Below are positions 20,737 through 29,857 of a stretch of 64,000 bases of DNA, one piece after another. The notes under the pieces were generated by a model that was given only the letters and a program-made list of their open reading frames with translations, ran no database searches and was not told where the DNA came from. The stretch spans positions 62,001-126,000 of the forward strand of contig JAJYYR010000001.1 in NCBI GenBank assembly GCA_021800805.1, written 5' to 3'. Numbering within the stretch: the stretch's first letter is position 1; each line of letters starts with the position of its first letter. Origin of the DNA: a bacterium (GTDB taxonomy: Bacteria > SZUA-79 > Acidulodesulfobacterales > Acidulodesulfobacteraceae). A program made the position numbers and the translations under genes.

Positions 20737-22233
20737 ATGTATGAATTAATATTAATACTCCCTGCAGTTGCTTTAATTGTTTCGATTTTTGCCGATGTTT
20801 TATGGATGTCTTACGCACAGTTAGCGATATCCGTTCTTATATTTTCGGCGGTAGTAGCAATCGCCGCGACTTTTAATTCTATTACGGTTTTTTTAAACGG
20901 TTTTTTCTTTATAGATTATATCAATTTAGTTATACTTATAACCGTTTCGACGCTTGAACTGTTTGTAGCATTTTATTCGTTTGGATATGTCAGAGCCGAG
21001 ATTTCCGGCGGCATATCAAAAAGGAAATTTAAATTTTACTATTTCTGGAAAAATTTATTTATTTTCAGCATGATGGTTTCGATATTGTCTAATAACCTCG
21101 GTATCTACTGGACGGGTCTTGAGGCGACGACGCTGGCTACGGCATTATTAGTTTCTTTTAACAGGACTAAAGAATCTTTTGAGGCTACATGGAAATACGT
21201 AATTATGTGTTCCGTGGGCATCGCGATCGGGCTTTTTGCGATAGTTATCCTATATTTTACGACTTCGCAGGTTTACGGCGAAAGCGTAAAAGCTTTATCT
21301 TTTATAAGTATTATGCAGGCAGGTTCGGAATTAGACAAAAATTTTCTTATGCTTGCTTTTATTCTTGCACTTGTCGGATTTGGAACGAAAGTCGGATTTG
21401 CTCCTATGCACAATTGGCTTCCCGATGCTCATTCGCAGGGACCTAGTCCTGTTAGCGCCTTGCTGTCGGGGGTTTTACTTAATACCGCGCTTTTGGGCAT
21501 TTTAAGATTTTATCAGATAAACGGGGCGGCAGACATATATTATCCGCGATATTTTTTAATAGGTTTCGGGTTTTTTACTATTCTGGTTTCTGCGTTTTCA
21601 ATAATAAAACAGACCGATTATAAGCGCCTGTTTGCATTTTCTTCTATGGAAAATATGGGGATTATAGCATTAGGTTTCGGTATAGGCGGAATTGCAGTCG
21701 TAGGCAGCTTGCTGCAAATATTTTTCCATGCTTTGAACAAGGGATTATTATTTTTATCTTCAGGAAACGTTCTTGCGGCTACCCATCAAAGGAAAATCGA
21801 AAAAATAAGAAATTTGTCTAAAAATTTTCCGATTACGGGACTCGTACTTCTTTTTGGGGTTATGGGAATTAGCGGAATGCCTCCTTTTGCAATGTTTCTG
21901 GGGGAAATTTATATTATGACGGGCGTGTTTAGGAGCAATATATTATTAGGTTTTTTAGTTTTTATCTTGTTGATTTTTATTTTTATAGGACTTTTTAGCA
22001 AAGTTCTAAAAATGTACACCGGAAATAAAGACGGCGACGAAGAGGCAGATGAAATCCAAAACGAAAATGCGGCGCATAAACGAATTAAAGAGGGAGCTCT
22101 TCATCCTTTTATGATATATGTTCCGTTAATTCTTTTATTAATCTCTTCTTTATTATTGTTTTATATTCCTTCACAATTTTTAAATATTGTAAAATCTGCA
22201 TCTTATGAATTTGCAGGCAAGATAATTTTTTAA
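20737..22233 (+). CDS. Hydrogenase-4 subunit F-like antiporter subunit (HyfF)
   Basis: A 498-residue polytopic protein of the NuoN/MrpD family, HyfF type. Key motifs: LGIYWTGLEATTLATALLVS with the conserved Glu, KVGFAPMHNWLPDAHSQGPS with the channel Lys, and DYKRLFAFSSMENMGIIALG. ATG 20737 follows an AGGA site; an ATG at 20730 stops after four codons. It is the second antiporter-like arm of the complex, so the operon encodes two pumping subunits (HyfB- and HyfF-like) but no HyfD-like third one. The stop is immediately followed by the ATG of the next gene. Confidence 0.92.
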   Translation: MYELILILPAVALIVSIFADVLWMSYAQLAISVLIFSAVVAIAATFNSITVFLNGFFFIDYINLVILITVSTLELFVAFYSFGYVRAEISGGISKRKFKFYYFWKNLFIFSMMVSILSNNLGIYWTGLEATTLATALLVSFNRTKESFEATWKYVIMCSVGIAIGLFAIVILYFTTSQVYGESVKALSFISIMQAGSELDKNFLMLAFILALVGFGTKVGFAPMHNWLPDAHSQGPSPVSALLSGVLLNTALLGILRFYQINGAADIYYPRYFLIGFGFFTILVSAFSIIKQTDYKRLFAFSSMENMGIIALGFGIGGIAVVGSLLQIFFHALNKGLLFLSSGNVLAATHQRKIEKIRNLSKNFPITGLVLLFGVMGISGMPPFAMFLGEIYIMTGVFRSNILLGFLVFILLIFIFIGLFSKVLKMYTGNKDGDEEADEIQNENAAHKRIKEGALHPFMIYVPLILLLISSLLLFYIPSQFLNIVKSASYEFAGKIIF

Positions 22234-23739
22234 ATGGATAACATTTTGATTAACAAACATATTGTCGAATTAAACGATTTTGTAAATTCGGCCGACAACG
22301 TTAAAGGGTCGGGAAAATACTTGCTTGGTATTGCCGCCTCTGACGAAAGAAGCTTAAATTCTAATTTTAATATCAGGTATTTTTTCGGCGGAAATGGCGG
22401 TATTGACGAATATTTGGTTAAAGTCGGAGAAAGTTTTCAATCTATATCTAAAATATGTCCCGCCGCAAAAATGTATGAAAGGGAGATATTCGATTTATTT
22501 GGACTTAAACCCATCGGACACCCCGATTTAAGACCTTTAATGCTGTATCCCGAAAACTGGGATTCCTCGGTTCATCCTTTGAGAAAGGATTATAATAATT
22601 TAATTCCAGAAATGAAAAAATACGGCGAATATAAGTTTAAAGAAGTTTCAGGCGAAGGCATTTTTGAAGTGCTTGTCGGACCGGTGCATGCCGGAATTAT
22701 AGAACCCGGACATTTCAGATTTTCCCTTGCGGGAGAACCGGTTTTACAGTTAGAAATAAGACACTTTTGGAAACACAGGGGAATCGAAAAAGTTTGCGAA
22801 GGCAAAAATTTCAAAGAAGCGCTTGATTTAGTAACAAAGATTTCGGGAGATAATAACGTAAATATTGCCATAAGCTATCTCGAAGCCGTCGAAAGTATTT
22901 TAAACGTGGAAATACCCGAAAGAGCGCAACATATCAGGGTAATACTTGCCGAACTTGAAAGAATATGGAACTATGTCAGGGATGTTGCATGGATTTTTAT
23001 GGACATCGGTTTTGCCCTGCCTGCGCAGAGCCTGTTTGCGTTGCAGGAAGAATTAATGAGACTTAACAAAAGTTTGACCGGACACCGGTTTTTGTTTAAT
23101 TCCTTAACCATAGGGGGCGTGAATTTCGACTTTGATTCTTCGAAACTTAAGGCGATTGACGACATTATTAAAAAAGTTGAAAATAATATGAAAGAGTTTG
23201 AAGCATTTATTTTAAATTCATCGACAGTTTTAGATAGACTTGAATTTACCGGAAAAATTAATAAAAAGACTGCGGAAGAGCTTTCTTTATGCGGAGTAAG
23301 CGCAAGGGCATCGGGACTGCCGCGGGACTCCAGAATCGAGTTTCCTTATTTGATTTACGATAAGTTTAATTTAAAACCCGTTTTACTTGAAAGCGGAGAT
23401 GTTTTTGCAAGAACGGTTTTAAAAATTAAAGAAATTTATGTTTCCAGTAAAATAGTCGGCGATTTATTATTCAACTTGCCGAAAGGGAATATTACCGCCT
23501 CCTATGAAAATAAGCCAGAAGCCTATAAATATGCGATAGGCAATTCGGAAACGGCGAGAGGCAACGCTTTTTTCTACGTTATGGCAGATAATAACGGAAA
23601 AATATTCAGGCTTAAATACATTGATCCGTCGTTCAGGGTGTGGCCGTCTATCCAGTACGGCGTATTGGGCAATATAATTGCCGATTTTCCGTTGATAAAC
23701 AAAAGTTTAAACCTGTCGTATGCGGGAAACGATATGTAA
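22234..23739 (+). CDS. Fused NuoC-NuoD/HycE-like subunit lacking all NiFe ligands (Ehr large subunit)
   Basis: A 501-residue protein: residues 1-135 are a NuoC/30-kDa domain (AAKMYEREIFDLFGLKPIGH) and 145-501 a NuoD/hydrogenase-large-subunit domain (GPVHAGIIEPGHFRF, RHFWKHRGIEK). In group 4 hydrogenases the RGxE stretch is followed by a CGxC motif and the C-terminus has DPCxSC. Here those regions read VTKISGDNNV (200-209) and DPSFRVWPS (464-472): none of the four Ni-Fe cysteines is present. It therefore cannot bind a NiFe centre and should be called an energy-converting hydrogenase-related (Ehr) subunit, possibly acting on a quinone-like or other carrier as NuoD does. Confidence 0.9.
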   Translation: MDNILINKHIVELNDFVNSADNVKGSGKYLLGIAASDERSLNSNFNIRYFFGGNGGIDEYLVKVGESFQSISKICPAAKMYEREIFDLFGLKPIGHPDLRPLMLYPENWDSSVHPLRKDYNNLIPEMKKYGEYKFKEVSGEGIFEVLVGPVHAGIIEPGHFRFSLAGEPVLQLEIRHFWKHRGIEKVCEGKNFKEALDLVTKISGDNNVNIAISYLEAVESILNVEIPERAQHIRVILAELERIWNYVRDVAWIFMDIGFALPAQSLFALQEELMRLNKSLTGHRFLFNSLTIGGVNFDFDSSKLKAIDDIIKKVENNMKEFEAFILNSSTVLDRLEFTGKINKKTAEELSLCGVSARASGLPRDSRIEFPYLIYDKFNLKPVLLESGDVFARTVLKIKEIYVSSKIVGDLLFNLPKGNITASYENKPEAYKYAIGNSETARGNAFFYVMADNNGKIFRLKYIDPSFRVWPSIQYGVLGNIIADFPLINKSLNLSYAGNDM

Positions 23740-23783
23740 TTTCAAAATTAAGAAATTTCAATATTTATAACGGGTGTCAATAC

Positions 23784-24296
23784 ATGAGTTTTTTAAGTAA
23801 ATTATTATTTAAAAATAAGGCGCAAGATATTGTAAGCGGCAGCAGCGATTTTATTTTAATCAAAGGAGATGAATTAAAACGCTCTATTGATAAGGTGTTT
23901 GGCAGAAGTATATTCGTCAGGCTTGTGGATAGCGGTTCCTGCAATGCCTGCGAAAACGAGCTTGCCGCCCTTTCCAACCCTTATTACGATTTAGAAAGAT
24001 TCGGCATAAAGTTTGTCGCTTCCCCGAAGCATGCGGACGTTCTTATAGTAACGGGTTGCGTAACAAGAAATATGCTTAATCCGTTGCTAAAGACTTATGA
24101 AAATATTCCGGAGCCTAAGTTCGTGATTACTGCGGGCGATTGTCCCGAAACCGGCGGACCTTTTAAAGATTCCTATTCGGTATGCGGTCCCGTTTCAAAA
24201 CATTTAAAAGTAGCGGTGAATATAAAAGGGTGTCCGCCCGAACCGGAAGCCGTAATATCGGGGTTTTTAAAATTTATGGATATGATAAAAAAATAA
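23784..24296 (+). CDS. NuoB/HycG-like [4Fe-4S] subunit (HyfI type)
   Basis: A 170-residue protein from ATG 23784; the open frame extends further upstream into the previous gene, but the family N-terminus begins at MSFLSKLLFKNKAQD. It holds the cluster ligands of NuoB-like subunits: SGSCNACENELAALSNPYYD, VTGCVTRNM, and NIKGCPPEPEAVI. It would carry the terminal (N2-like) cluster next to the NuoD-like subunit. No HyfH/NuoI-like ferredoxin gene follows, so the electron entry path is missing from the operon. Confidence 0.92.
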   Translation: MSFLSKLLFKNKAQDIVSGSSDFILIKGDELKRSIDKVFGRSIFVRLVDSGSCNACENELAALSNPYYDLERFGIKFVASPKHADVLIVTGCVTRNMLNPLLKTYENIPEPKFVITAGDCPETGGPFKDSYSVCGPVSKHLKVAVNIKGCPPEPEAVISGFLKFMDMIKK

Positions 24297-24410
24297 AAAC
24301 CTTGTGAATAAATACCTATTTTCGTATTTCCTTATCTAAAAATTATTACCGCCCTTCTTAAATTTTATCGGCAGACGCTGGTTTGGTTTCCTAATTTGTG
24401 CATATTTATG

Positions 24411-24419
24411 TGTTATAAT
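24411..24419 (+). promoter_or_regulatory. Extended -10 promoter element before the NuoEF gene
   Basis: TGTTATAAT (24411-24419) lies 31 bp before ATG 24451. No good -35 is seen at the usual distance, which is normal for extended -10 promoters. It suggests that the NuoEF-FdhA pair can be expressed apart from the membrane complex genes. The remaining gap (24297-24410) shows nothing else. Confidence 0.5.
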
Positions 24420-24450
24420 TAAACATAATAACTATAAATCTCATAGCGCA

Positions 24451-26232
24451 ATGGAAAAGCTCGATAAATTGATTTTGCGATTAACTGAAGACGCTAAAGG
24501 CAGGCAGGGTTCTTTATTTTATATATTTAACGGTGTAAACGAAGAGATGGGTTATATACCCGAAGATGCGGTACTTCCGATAGCGGAAAACCTCAATATC
24601 TCTAAAGCGGAAGTTTACGGTTTTCTTAGTTTTTTCAGGAATTATAAAACTGATGCCCCCTATAATAAGGTTCACCATAAAATTGTCGCCTGCAAGTCCG
24701 AAAGTTGCGAGGCGTCCGGTTCAAAACAACTGCTGGAGCATATAAAAGCAAGCCTAAATGTGGATTTCGGCAAATACAGTCCCGACGGGAAGTATTTTTT
24801 AGATTACGTTTATTGTTTCGGACATTGCGCCTTCTCCCCGGCGGTTACGGTTGACGGTATATTATATGAAAAAGTGACGCCCGAAATATTCGACGAAATA
24901 ATAAAAATACCTTCAGTTAATAATTTGGATTCTGTGAACCCCACCGATTTTAAAAATTTAAAAAAAACGGAAAATTATAGTGAACTCCTTATATTTAAAA
25001 GGTGCGGTAATATAAATCCCTTATCAGTTCCTGATTATGTACATGCGGGCGGATTTAGTACGTTGAAAAGAGTTATCGGCGAAATTAAAACCGGAGGAGA
25101 TGAAGGGAAAATTTTAATTATTAATGAACTGAAACGTTCTAAACTCAGAGGCAGGGGCGGGGCGGGATTTCCGGCAGGCATTAAGTGGGAGACGGTATTT
25201 AAAGAAAAATCCGCCGTTAAATATATAATATGCAATGCCGACGAAGGGGATTCCGGGGCCTATGCCGACAGGGTTATTCTTGAAAACGACCCTATGTCCG
25301 TTATCGAAGGTATGATTGTTGCCGGTTTAATAACCGGCGCCAAAACTGGTTATATTTATTTAAGGGCTGAATATGCGGGAGCCAAGTTAATAATCGAAAG
25401 CGTTCTCGGTTTATTGAGAAAGACGGGTTATCTCGGCAAAGATATTTTAGGCTCAGGTTTGGAGTTCAATATTGATTTAATGACCGGCGGAGGAAGCTAT
25501 GTTTGTGGAGAAGAAACCGCTCTCATGGAAAGCGTCGAAAATAAAAGGGGTACGGTAAGACAGCGTCCGCCGGTGCCTGCCGTAAGCGGTTTATACGGCA
25601 AACCTACCGTTTTAAACAATGTATTGACCTTTGCTTATGCCGTTTATATTCTTAATAACGATGCAAATTTGAATTACTTTTTATCCTTAGGAACGGAAAA
25701 TTCTAAGGGTGCGATGCCTTTTCAGGTTTCGGGAGCGGTTAAAAACCCGGGAATTTTTGAATTGCCTTTCGGAGTTACTCTAAGAGAACTTTTAGATCTT
25801 GCAGGCGCATATGAAACTGCAAAAATGGTTCAAATAGGCGGACCTCTCGGCGCATATTTTCCTTTAGGCGGCGAATTTATCGACTTGAAGCTTTCATATG
25901 AAGACTTGTCCGAAAACGAAGGCATGCTTGGTCATGGAGGTATCGTCGTTTTTGATAACAATACGGATATGAAATATAGACTATTAAGTTTTTTGGATTT
26001 TTTTATAGACGAATCCTGCGGTAAATGCGCTCCCTGCAGAATAGGAACGGTGAGAGTTAAAGAATTGTTCGAAAGAGTTTTAAGAAAACAAAATATCGAA
26101 GAAAATTTAAAAATTATTGACGAGATTCTTGAATCTATGAAATATTTGTCTCTCTGCGGATTCGGTTTTGGTATGCATATGCCCGTTAGGAGCCTGCTAA
26201 AATATTTTAAAAATGAAATTATAGAATTTTAA
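24451..26232 (+). CDS. NADH-binding NuoE-NuoF fusion protein (diaphorase subunit)
   Basis: A 593-residue fusion. Residues 1-150 are a NuoE thioredoxin-like domain with [2Fe-2S] ligands C81, C86, C122 and C126 (ACKSESCEASG, CFGHCAFSP). Residues 190-593 are NuoF: SKLRGRGGAGFPAGIKWET (FMN/NADH), CNADEGDSGAYADRVILEND, the SLBB domain, and the C-terminal cluster CGKCAPCRIGT plus Cys in LSLCGFGFG. It oxidises NADH or reduces NAD+ (or an analogous nucleotide) in the cytoplasm. It overlaps the next gene by one base, so it most likely forms a complex with the formate-dehydrogenase-like subunit, as in NAD-dependent or electron-bifurcating formate dehydrogenases. Confidence 0.93.
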   Translation: MEKLDKLILRLTEDAKGRQGSLFYIFNGVNEEMGYIPEDAVLPIAENLNISKAEVYGFLSFFRNYKTDAPYNKVHHKIVACKSESCEASGSKQLLEHIKASLNVDFGKYSPDGKYFLDYVYCFGHCAFSPAVTVDGILYEKVTPEIFDEIIKIPSVNNLDSVNPTDFKNLKKTENYSELLIFKRCGNINPLSVPDYVHAGGFSTLKRVIGEIKTGGDEGKILIINELKRSKLRGRGGAGFPAGIKWETVFKEKSAVKYIICNADEGDSGAYADRVILENDPMSVIEGMIVAGLITGAKTGYIYLRAEYAGAKLIIESVLGLLRKTGYLGKDILGSGLEFNIDLMTGGGSYVCGEETALMESVENKRGTVRQRPPVPAVSGLYGKPTVLNNVLTFAYAVYILNNDANLNYFLSLGTENSKGAMPFQVSGAVKNPGIFELPFGVTLRELLDLAGAYETAKMVQIGGPLGAYFPLGGEFIDLKLSYEDLSENEGMLGHGGIVVFDNNTDMKYRLLSFLDFFIDESCGKCAPCRIGTVRVKELFERVLRKQNIEENLKIIDEILESMKYLSLCGFGFGMHMPVRSLLKYFKNEIIEF

Positions 26233-29204
26233 TGAACGTCAAAATCGAAATAGACGGTAACAATGTTAATGTCAAGCCGGGTTACACGGTATTGCAGGCT
26301 GCGAAACAAAGCGGCATTTATATTCCCTCGCTTTGCGATTACGCCGGACTGCTTCCTTACGGCTCATGTCGGCTTTGCGGCGTTATCGTCGAAGGAAAAA
26401 AAGGATATTTGCCGTCATGTTCTTTATACGTGGAAAGCGGAATGAAAATAAAAACCTTTTCGGACGAACTTTTTTCTTTGAAAAAAACCTTGATGGAATT
26501 ATACCTTTCCGACCATCCAAACGACTGCCTTACTTGTTCCAAAAACGGGATATGCGAACTTCAAACGGCGGCTTCTTATTTCGGCTTAAGCGGTATAAGA
26601 TTTAGAGGAAAGAGCCATTTAAATCTTCCGATTGACGACTCTAACCCGTATTTTTTGTTTGATCCAAAAAGATGCGTAGTTTGTTTGAGATGCGTAAGAG
26701 CTTGCGCGGAAATTCAAGGTAATTTTGCCCTTACGGTTGACGGCAGAGGTTTTAATTCCGTTATAAAAGCCGGCTTTAGCAGAGAAAGCAGTTTTTTTAA
26801 TTCCGAATGCGTTTCCTGCGGCGCATGCGTAAAAGCTTGTCCTACGGGAGCTCTCGTGGAGAAAAACGTTGCCGGGTCAGGTAAGCCTTTTTTTAAAACG
26901 AGGACGACTTGCGGCTACTGCGGAGTCGGATGTTCATTTAGCATAGAAACAAAAGGAGATAAAATTATAAGAGCCGTTCCGGTTGACGAAAGTCTTTCAA
27001 ATTATGGACATTCCTGTATTAAAGGCAGGTTTTCCTTCGGCTATGTCAATAGCGGCGAGAGACTTAAATATCCCCTTATAAGGGAAAATTTGAGTTTACC
27101 CTTTAAAGAAGTTTCATGGAATGAAGCATTTGGTTTTGTTGCCGATAGATTCAAAAAAATTCAAGAAAAATATGGAATAAATGCGATAGGGGCAATAAGT
27201 TCTTCAAGGTGTTCAAATGAAGAAAATTATTTAATGCAGAAACTTGTCAGAGCCGGTTTTCATAATAACAACATAGATACCTGCGCGAGAGTGTGCCATC
27301 AGCCGACGGGTTACGGGCTCGGTATTGCGTTCGGCGCCGGTGCGGGAACTCAGGATTTAAGTTCGGTGCTCGAATCCGACGTAATAATAGTCATAGGTTC
27401 AAACCCAACGGAAGCACATCCGGTCGTCGGTTCTTTTATTAGAAAAACGGCCCGGCTTGGAGCCGAACTTATAGTGATAGACCCCAGAAAAACGGAGGTT
27501 TCAAAATCGCCGCATGTTTCCGCACGCTTTCACTTAAGGCCGTTTCCCGGCACGAACGTGATACTTCTTAATGCTATGGCATATTATATTTTAAAAGAAA
27601 ATTTAATCAAAAAAGATTTTATAGAAAAAAGATGCGACGAAGAATCTTTTAAGTTGTGGAAGGATTTTATAATAAACGAAACAAACTCGCCGGATGTTGC
27701 TTCAAAAATTAGCGGCGTTCCTAAAAAAGACATAGAGGGCGCAGCCGCCCTCTATGCAAAAGCCGGCAATGCTTCAATATTTTACGGTCTGGGCGTAACC
27801 GAACATTTGCAGGGTTCTACCGGAGTTCTTGCTATAGCAAATTTAGCCATGGTTACAGGAAATATCGGCAGAAAAGGCGTAGGCGTCAGCCCTCTTAGAG
27901 GACAGAACAATGTTCAAGGAGCGGCGGATATGGGAGCGGAACCTTCTTCTTTGCCGGGATACAGACATATTTCAGACGGAAAGGCGAGGGAGATATTTGA
28001 AAAAATATGGAACGTAAAATTAGACGGAGTTCCGGGTATGAGGCTTCCCGATATGTTAAGAGGCGCGCTTGACGGAAGATTTAAAGGAATATATATAATG
28101 GGGGAAGATATAGTTCAGACCGACCCCGATTCAAATAGGATTATTGCATCTTTAATGAATATGGATACTGTTGTAGTCCATGATCTATTTAAAACCGCTT
28201 CCGCAGAATATGCCCATGTTTTACTTCCGGGATCGTCTTTTTTAGAAAAAAACGGGACGTTTACTAACTGGGAGAGGCGGGTGCAGAGAGTAAGAAAGGT
28301 TATGGAACCGGCAGCCGGTTTGCAGGATTGGCAGATAATTTCAGGACTTTCCAATGCTTTGGGGTACGGGATGACTTATGGACATCCTTCCGAAATAATG
28401 GATGAGATTGCTCGCTCTACGCCGCAGTTTTCGGGAATCAGCTATGATTTATTAGAAAAAAAAGGTTCGGCGCAGTGGCCGGTTAATACCGAAAATCCCG
28501 AAGGCACAGCTGTTCTTCATAGAGATAAATTTACCCGCGGAAAAGGAAAGTTTACGATTACTAAATTTATAGGCTCTAAAGACGCAATATCGAAGGAATA
28601 CCCTTTTATTTTGACGACGGTGAGGAACCTTTATCAGTATAACTGCTCCAACAATACGCGCAGGAGCCATAACAGCCTTTGGTACGGACGGGATGTTTTA
28701 GAAATTTGCCCGGAGGATGCAGAAAAGTTTGACATAACCGACGGCGGACTCATTCTTGTTAGAAGCAAAAAAGGCGCCGTTACGCTTAATGCGAAAATTA
28801 CCGGCAGAATGATGCCCGGCGTTGTTGCTACTACTTTTCATTTTCCGGAATTTAAAACCAACATCTTAACAAGCGAATATGCAGACTGGTCCACGGAAAC
28901 CCCCGAATATAAAGTAACGGCGGTTTCTATAAGTAAAGCCGGCGCGCCTTTTGCATCAAGAGATTTTAAGCCGTTATTAAAAGGAAACGATGAAATTAAA
29001 TCAATGTTTTTAGATATTTGCAGGATCTTTTCCCCGTATCCTATAGATGTTGCGGCAGAAGAGGTTCAAGTCCATATAGACAAATATTGGGAACCGGTTT
29101 TACGCCTAAAATTATTTGAAATATACGGAATCAATGAAAATAATTTTAAATCCGTCGTAAAAGAAGTTATCGGGAATTTAATTTATTTAACTAAAATTAT
29201 ATAA
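26232..29204 (+). CDS. NuoG/FdhA-type molybdenum formate dehydrogenase alpha subunit, cysteine form
   Basis: A 990-residue protein. Domain order: N-terminal [2Fe-2S] ferredoxin (CDYAGLLPYGSCRLCGV), the His/Cys cluster HPNDCLTCSKNGICELQ, two [4Fe-4S] clusters (CVVCLRCVRACAE; CVSCGACVKACPTGAL), the Mo-domain cluster (CGYCGVGCSFSIETKGDKI), bis-MGD core and C-terminal dinucleotide domain. CARVCHQPTGYGLG places Cys355 as Mo ligand followed by the conserved His, the formate dehydrogenase pattern with Cys instead of selenocysteine. Residues 890-990 form an extra C-terminal helical domain seen in some NAD-dependent formate dehydrogenases. Substrate (formate/CO2) is inferred. Its last 22 bases overlap the convergent membrane-protein gene. 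Confidence 0.9.
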   Translation: MNVKIEIDGNNVNVKPGYTVLQAAKQSGIYIPSLCDYAGLLPYGSCRLCGVIVEGKKGYLPSCSLYVESGMKIKTFSDELFSLKKTLMELYLSDHPNDCLTCSKNGICELQTAASYFGLSGIRFRGKSHLNLPIDDSNPYFLFDPKRCVVCLRCVRACAEIQGNFALTVDGRGFNSVIKAGFSRESSFFNSECVSCGACVKACPTGALVEKNVAGSGKPFFKTRTTCGYCGVGCSFSIETKGDKIIRAVPVDESLSNYGHSCIKGRFSFGYVNSGERLKYPLIRENLSLPFKEVSWNEAFGFVADRFKKIQEKYGINAIGAISSSRCSNEENYLMQKLVRAGFHNNNIDTCARVCHQPTGYGLGIAFGAGAGTQDLSSVLESDVIIVIGSNPTEAHPVVGSFIRKTARLGAELIVIDPRKTEVSKSPHVSARFHLRPFPGTNVILLNAMAYYILKENLIKKDFIEKRCDEESFKLWKDFIINETNSPDVASKISGVPKKDIEGAAALYAKAGNASIFYGLGVTEHLQGSTGVLAIANLAMVTGNIGRKGVGVSPLRGQNNVQGAADMGAEPSSLPGYRHISDGKAREIFEKIWNVKLDGVPGMRLPDMLRGALDGRFKGIYIMGEDIVQTDPDSNRIIASLMNMDTVVVHDLFKTASAEYAHVLLPGSSFLEKNGTFTNWERRVQRVRKVMEPAAGLQDWQIISGLSNALGYGMTYGHPSEIMDEIARSTPQFSGISYDLLEKKGSAQWPVNTENPEGTAVLHRDKFTRGKGKFTITKFIGSKDAISKEYPFILTTVRNLYQYNCSNNTRRSHNSLWYGRDVLEICPEDAEKFDITDGGLILVRSKKGAVTLNAKITGRMMPGVVATTFHFPEFKTNILTSEYADWSTETPEYKVTAVSISKAGAPFASRDFKPLLKGNDEIKSMFLDICRIFSPYPIDVAAEEVQVHIDKYWEPVLRLKLFEIYGINENNFKSVVKEVIGNLIYLTKII

Positions 29205-29644
29205 AACAACGGCAGGCATAGCAGTTCGTTGAACAGAAACAATTTAACCGACCATTTATGCAGGCTGTTAAATTGTTTTCTTTTCGGGTCATCTTTAGGG
29301 ATTTCGTCTATTGAACCCATACGTTTTTTAAGGTTATTCATTTTTTTTGAAATAAATTTTTCGGAAAATAATAATAGAATTAATATAATTAAAGGAATAA
29401 TGAAAATAATTATGCCGACGAGGTTTAAATATAATATATAACCTGTAATTACCATTAAAACCTGAGTAATATACCCAAGCGTCGAAAATTTATGAAGAAG
29501 CGCCCCCACCATATTTCCGGCCTCGCTTCTAGAATTTAGAGTTTTAAAGATATACGGTGCCATTATATATCCTATAAATATACTTGAGCCGAAAAAAATT
29601 GATAAGCAAACTAAATATATATATGAAAAAATTATCGATAACAT
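29183..29644 (-). CDS. DUF4149-type four-helix membrane protein
   Basis: A 153-residue protein with four predicted membrane helices (about 5-27, 55-72, 75-93, 133-151). The N-terminal pattern FFGSSIFIGYIMAPYIFKTL and SRSEAGNMVGALLHKF matches the DUF4149/TMEM205-like family. Function unknown. It is convergent with the formate dehydrogenase gene and overlaps it by 22 bp. Confidence 0.7.
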   Translation of the reverse strand: MLSIIFSYIYLVCLSIFFGSSIFIGYIMAPYIFKTLNSRSEAGNMVGALLHKFSTLGYITQVLMVITGYILYLNLVGIIIFIIPLIILILLLFSEKFISKKMNNLKKRMGSIDEIPKDDPKRKQFNSLHKWSVKLFLFNELLCLPLFYIILVK

Positions 29645-29752
29645 ATTTCCACTCCCATAAATTTTAATTAAATTGTGTATTTACCGCACGCCGTATAATT
29701 AATATATTATATATATTATCACATTTCAAAATATTAAATATATATAAAATTC

Positions 29753-29781
29753 TTGACAAAATAGCTCTCCTGCTTTACAAT
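29753..29781 (+). promoter_or_regulatory. Promoter of arsR-hgcA-hgcB
   Basis: TTGACA (29753-29758), 17-bp spacer, TACAAT (29776-29781; 5/6). This is one of the best promoters in the window. Its -10 end touches the palindrome at 29781, so a repressor bound there would block RNA polymerase. Confidence 0.75.
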
Positions 29782-29812
29782 TATATATATGAATTATAAT
29801 TCATATATATAA
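29781..29812. promoter_or_regulatory. Perfect 32-bp palindromic operator for the ArsR-type regulator
   Basis: Positions 29781-29796 are the exact reverse complement of 29797-29812; the core is GAATTATAATTC flanked by alternating AT. It covers the -10 end and the likely transcription start, 45 bp before arsR. ArsR-family repressors bind imperfect palindromes of this size (often ATA-N-TAT type). Binding by the adjacent regulator is inferred from position. Confidence 0.7.
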
Positions 29813-29857
29813 TGCTTTCTATGTATATAATATATTTAAATTTTAGATTGAATCGAT

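Noticed and set aside
22234..23739. Call as a group 4 NiFe hydrogenase large subunit
   Set aside because: None of the four NiFe cysteines is present, so hydrogenase activity is not supported despite overall similarity.
27731..27756. Perfect 11-bp stem with CAGC loop inside the formate dehydrogenase gene, considered as a SECIS element
   Set aside because: The Mo-ligand codon is TGC (Cys355, at 27294), not TGA, and the hairpin lies over 430 nt downstream; a bacterial SECIS must sit directly after the UGA.
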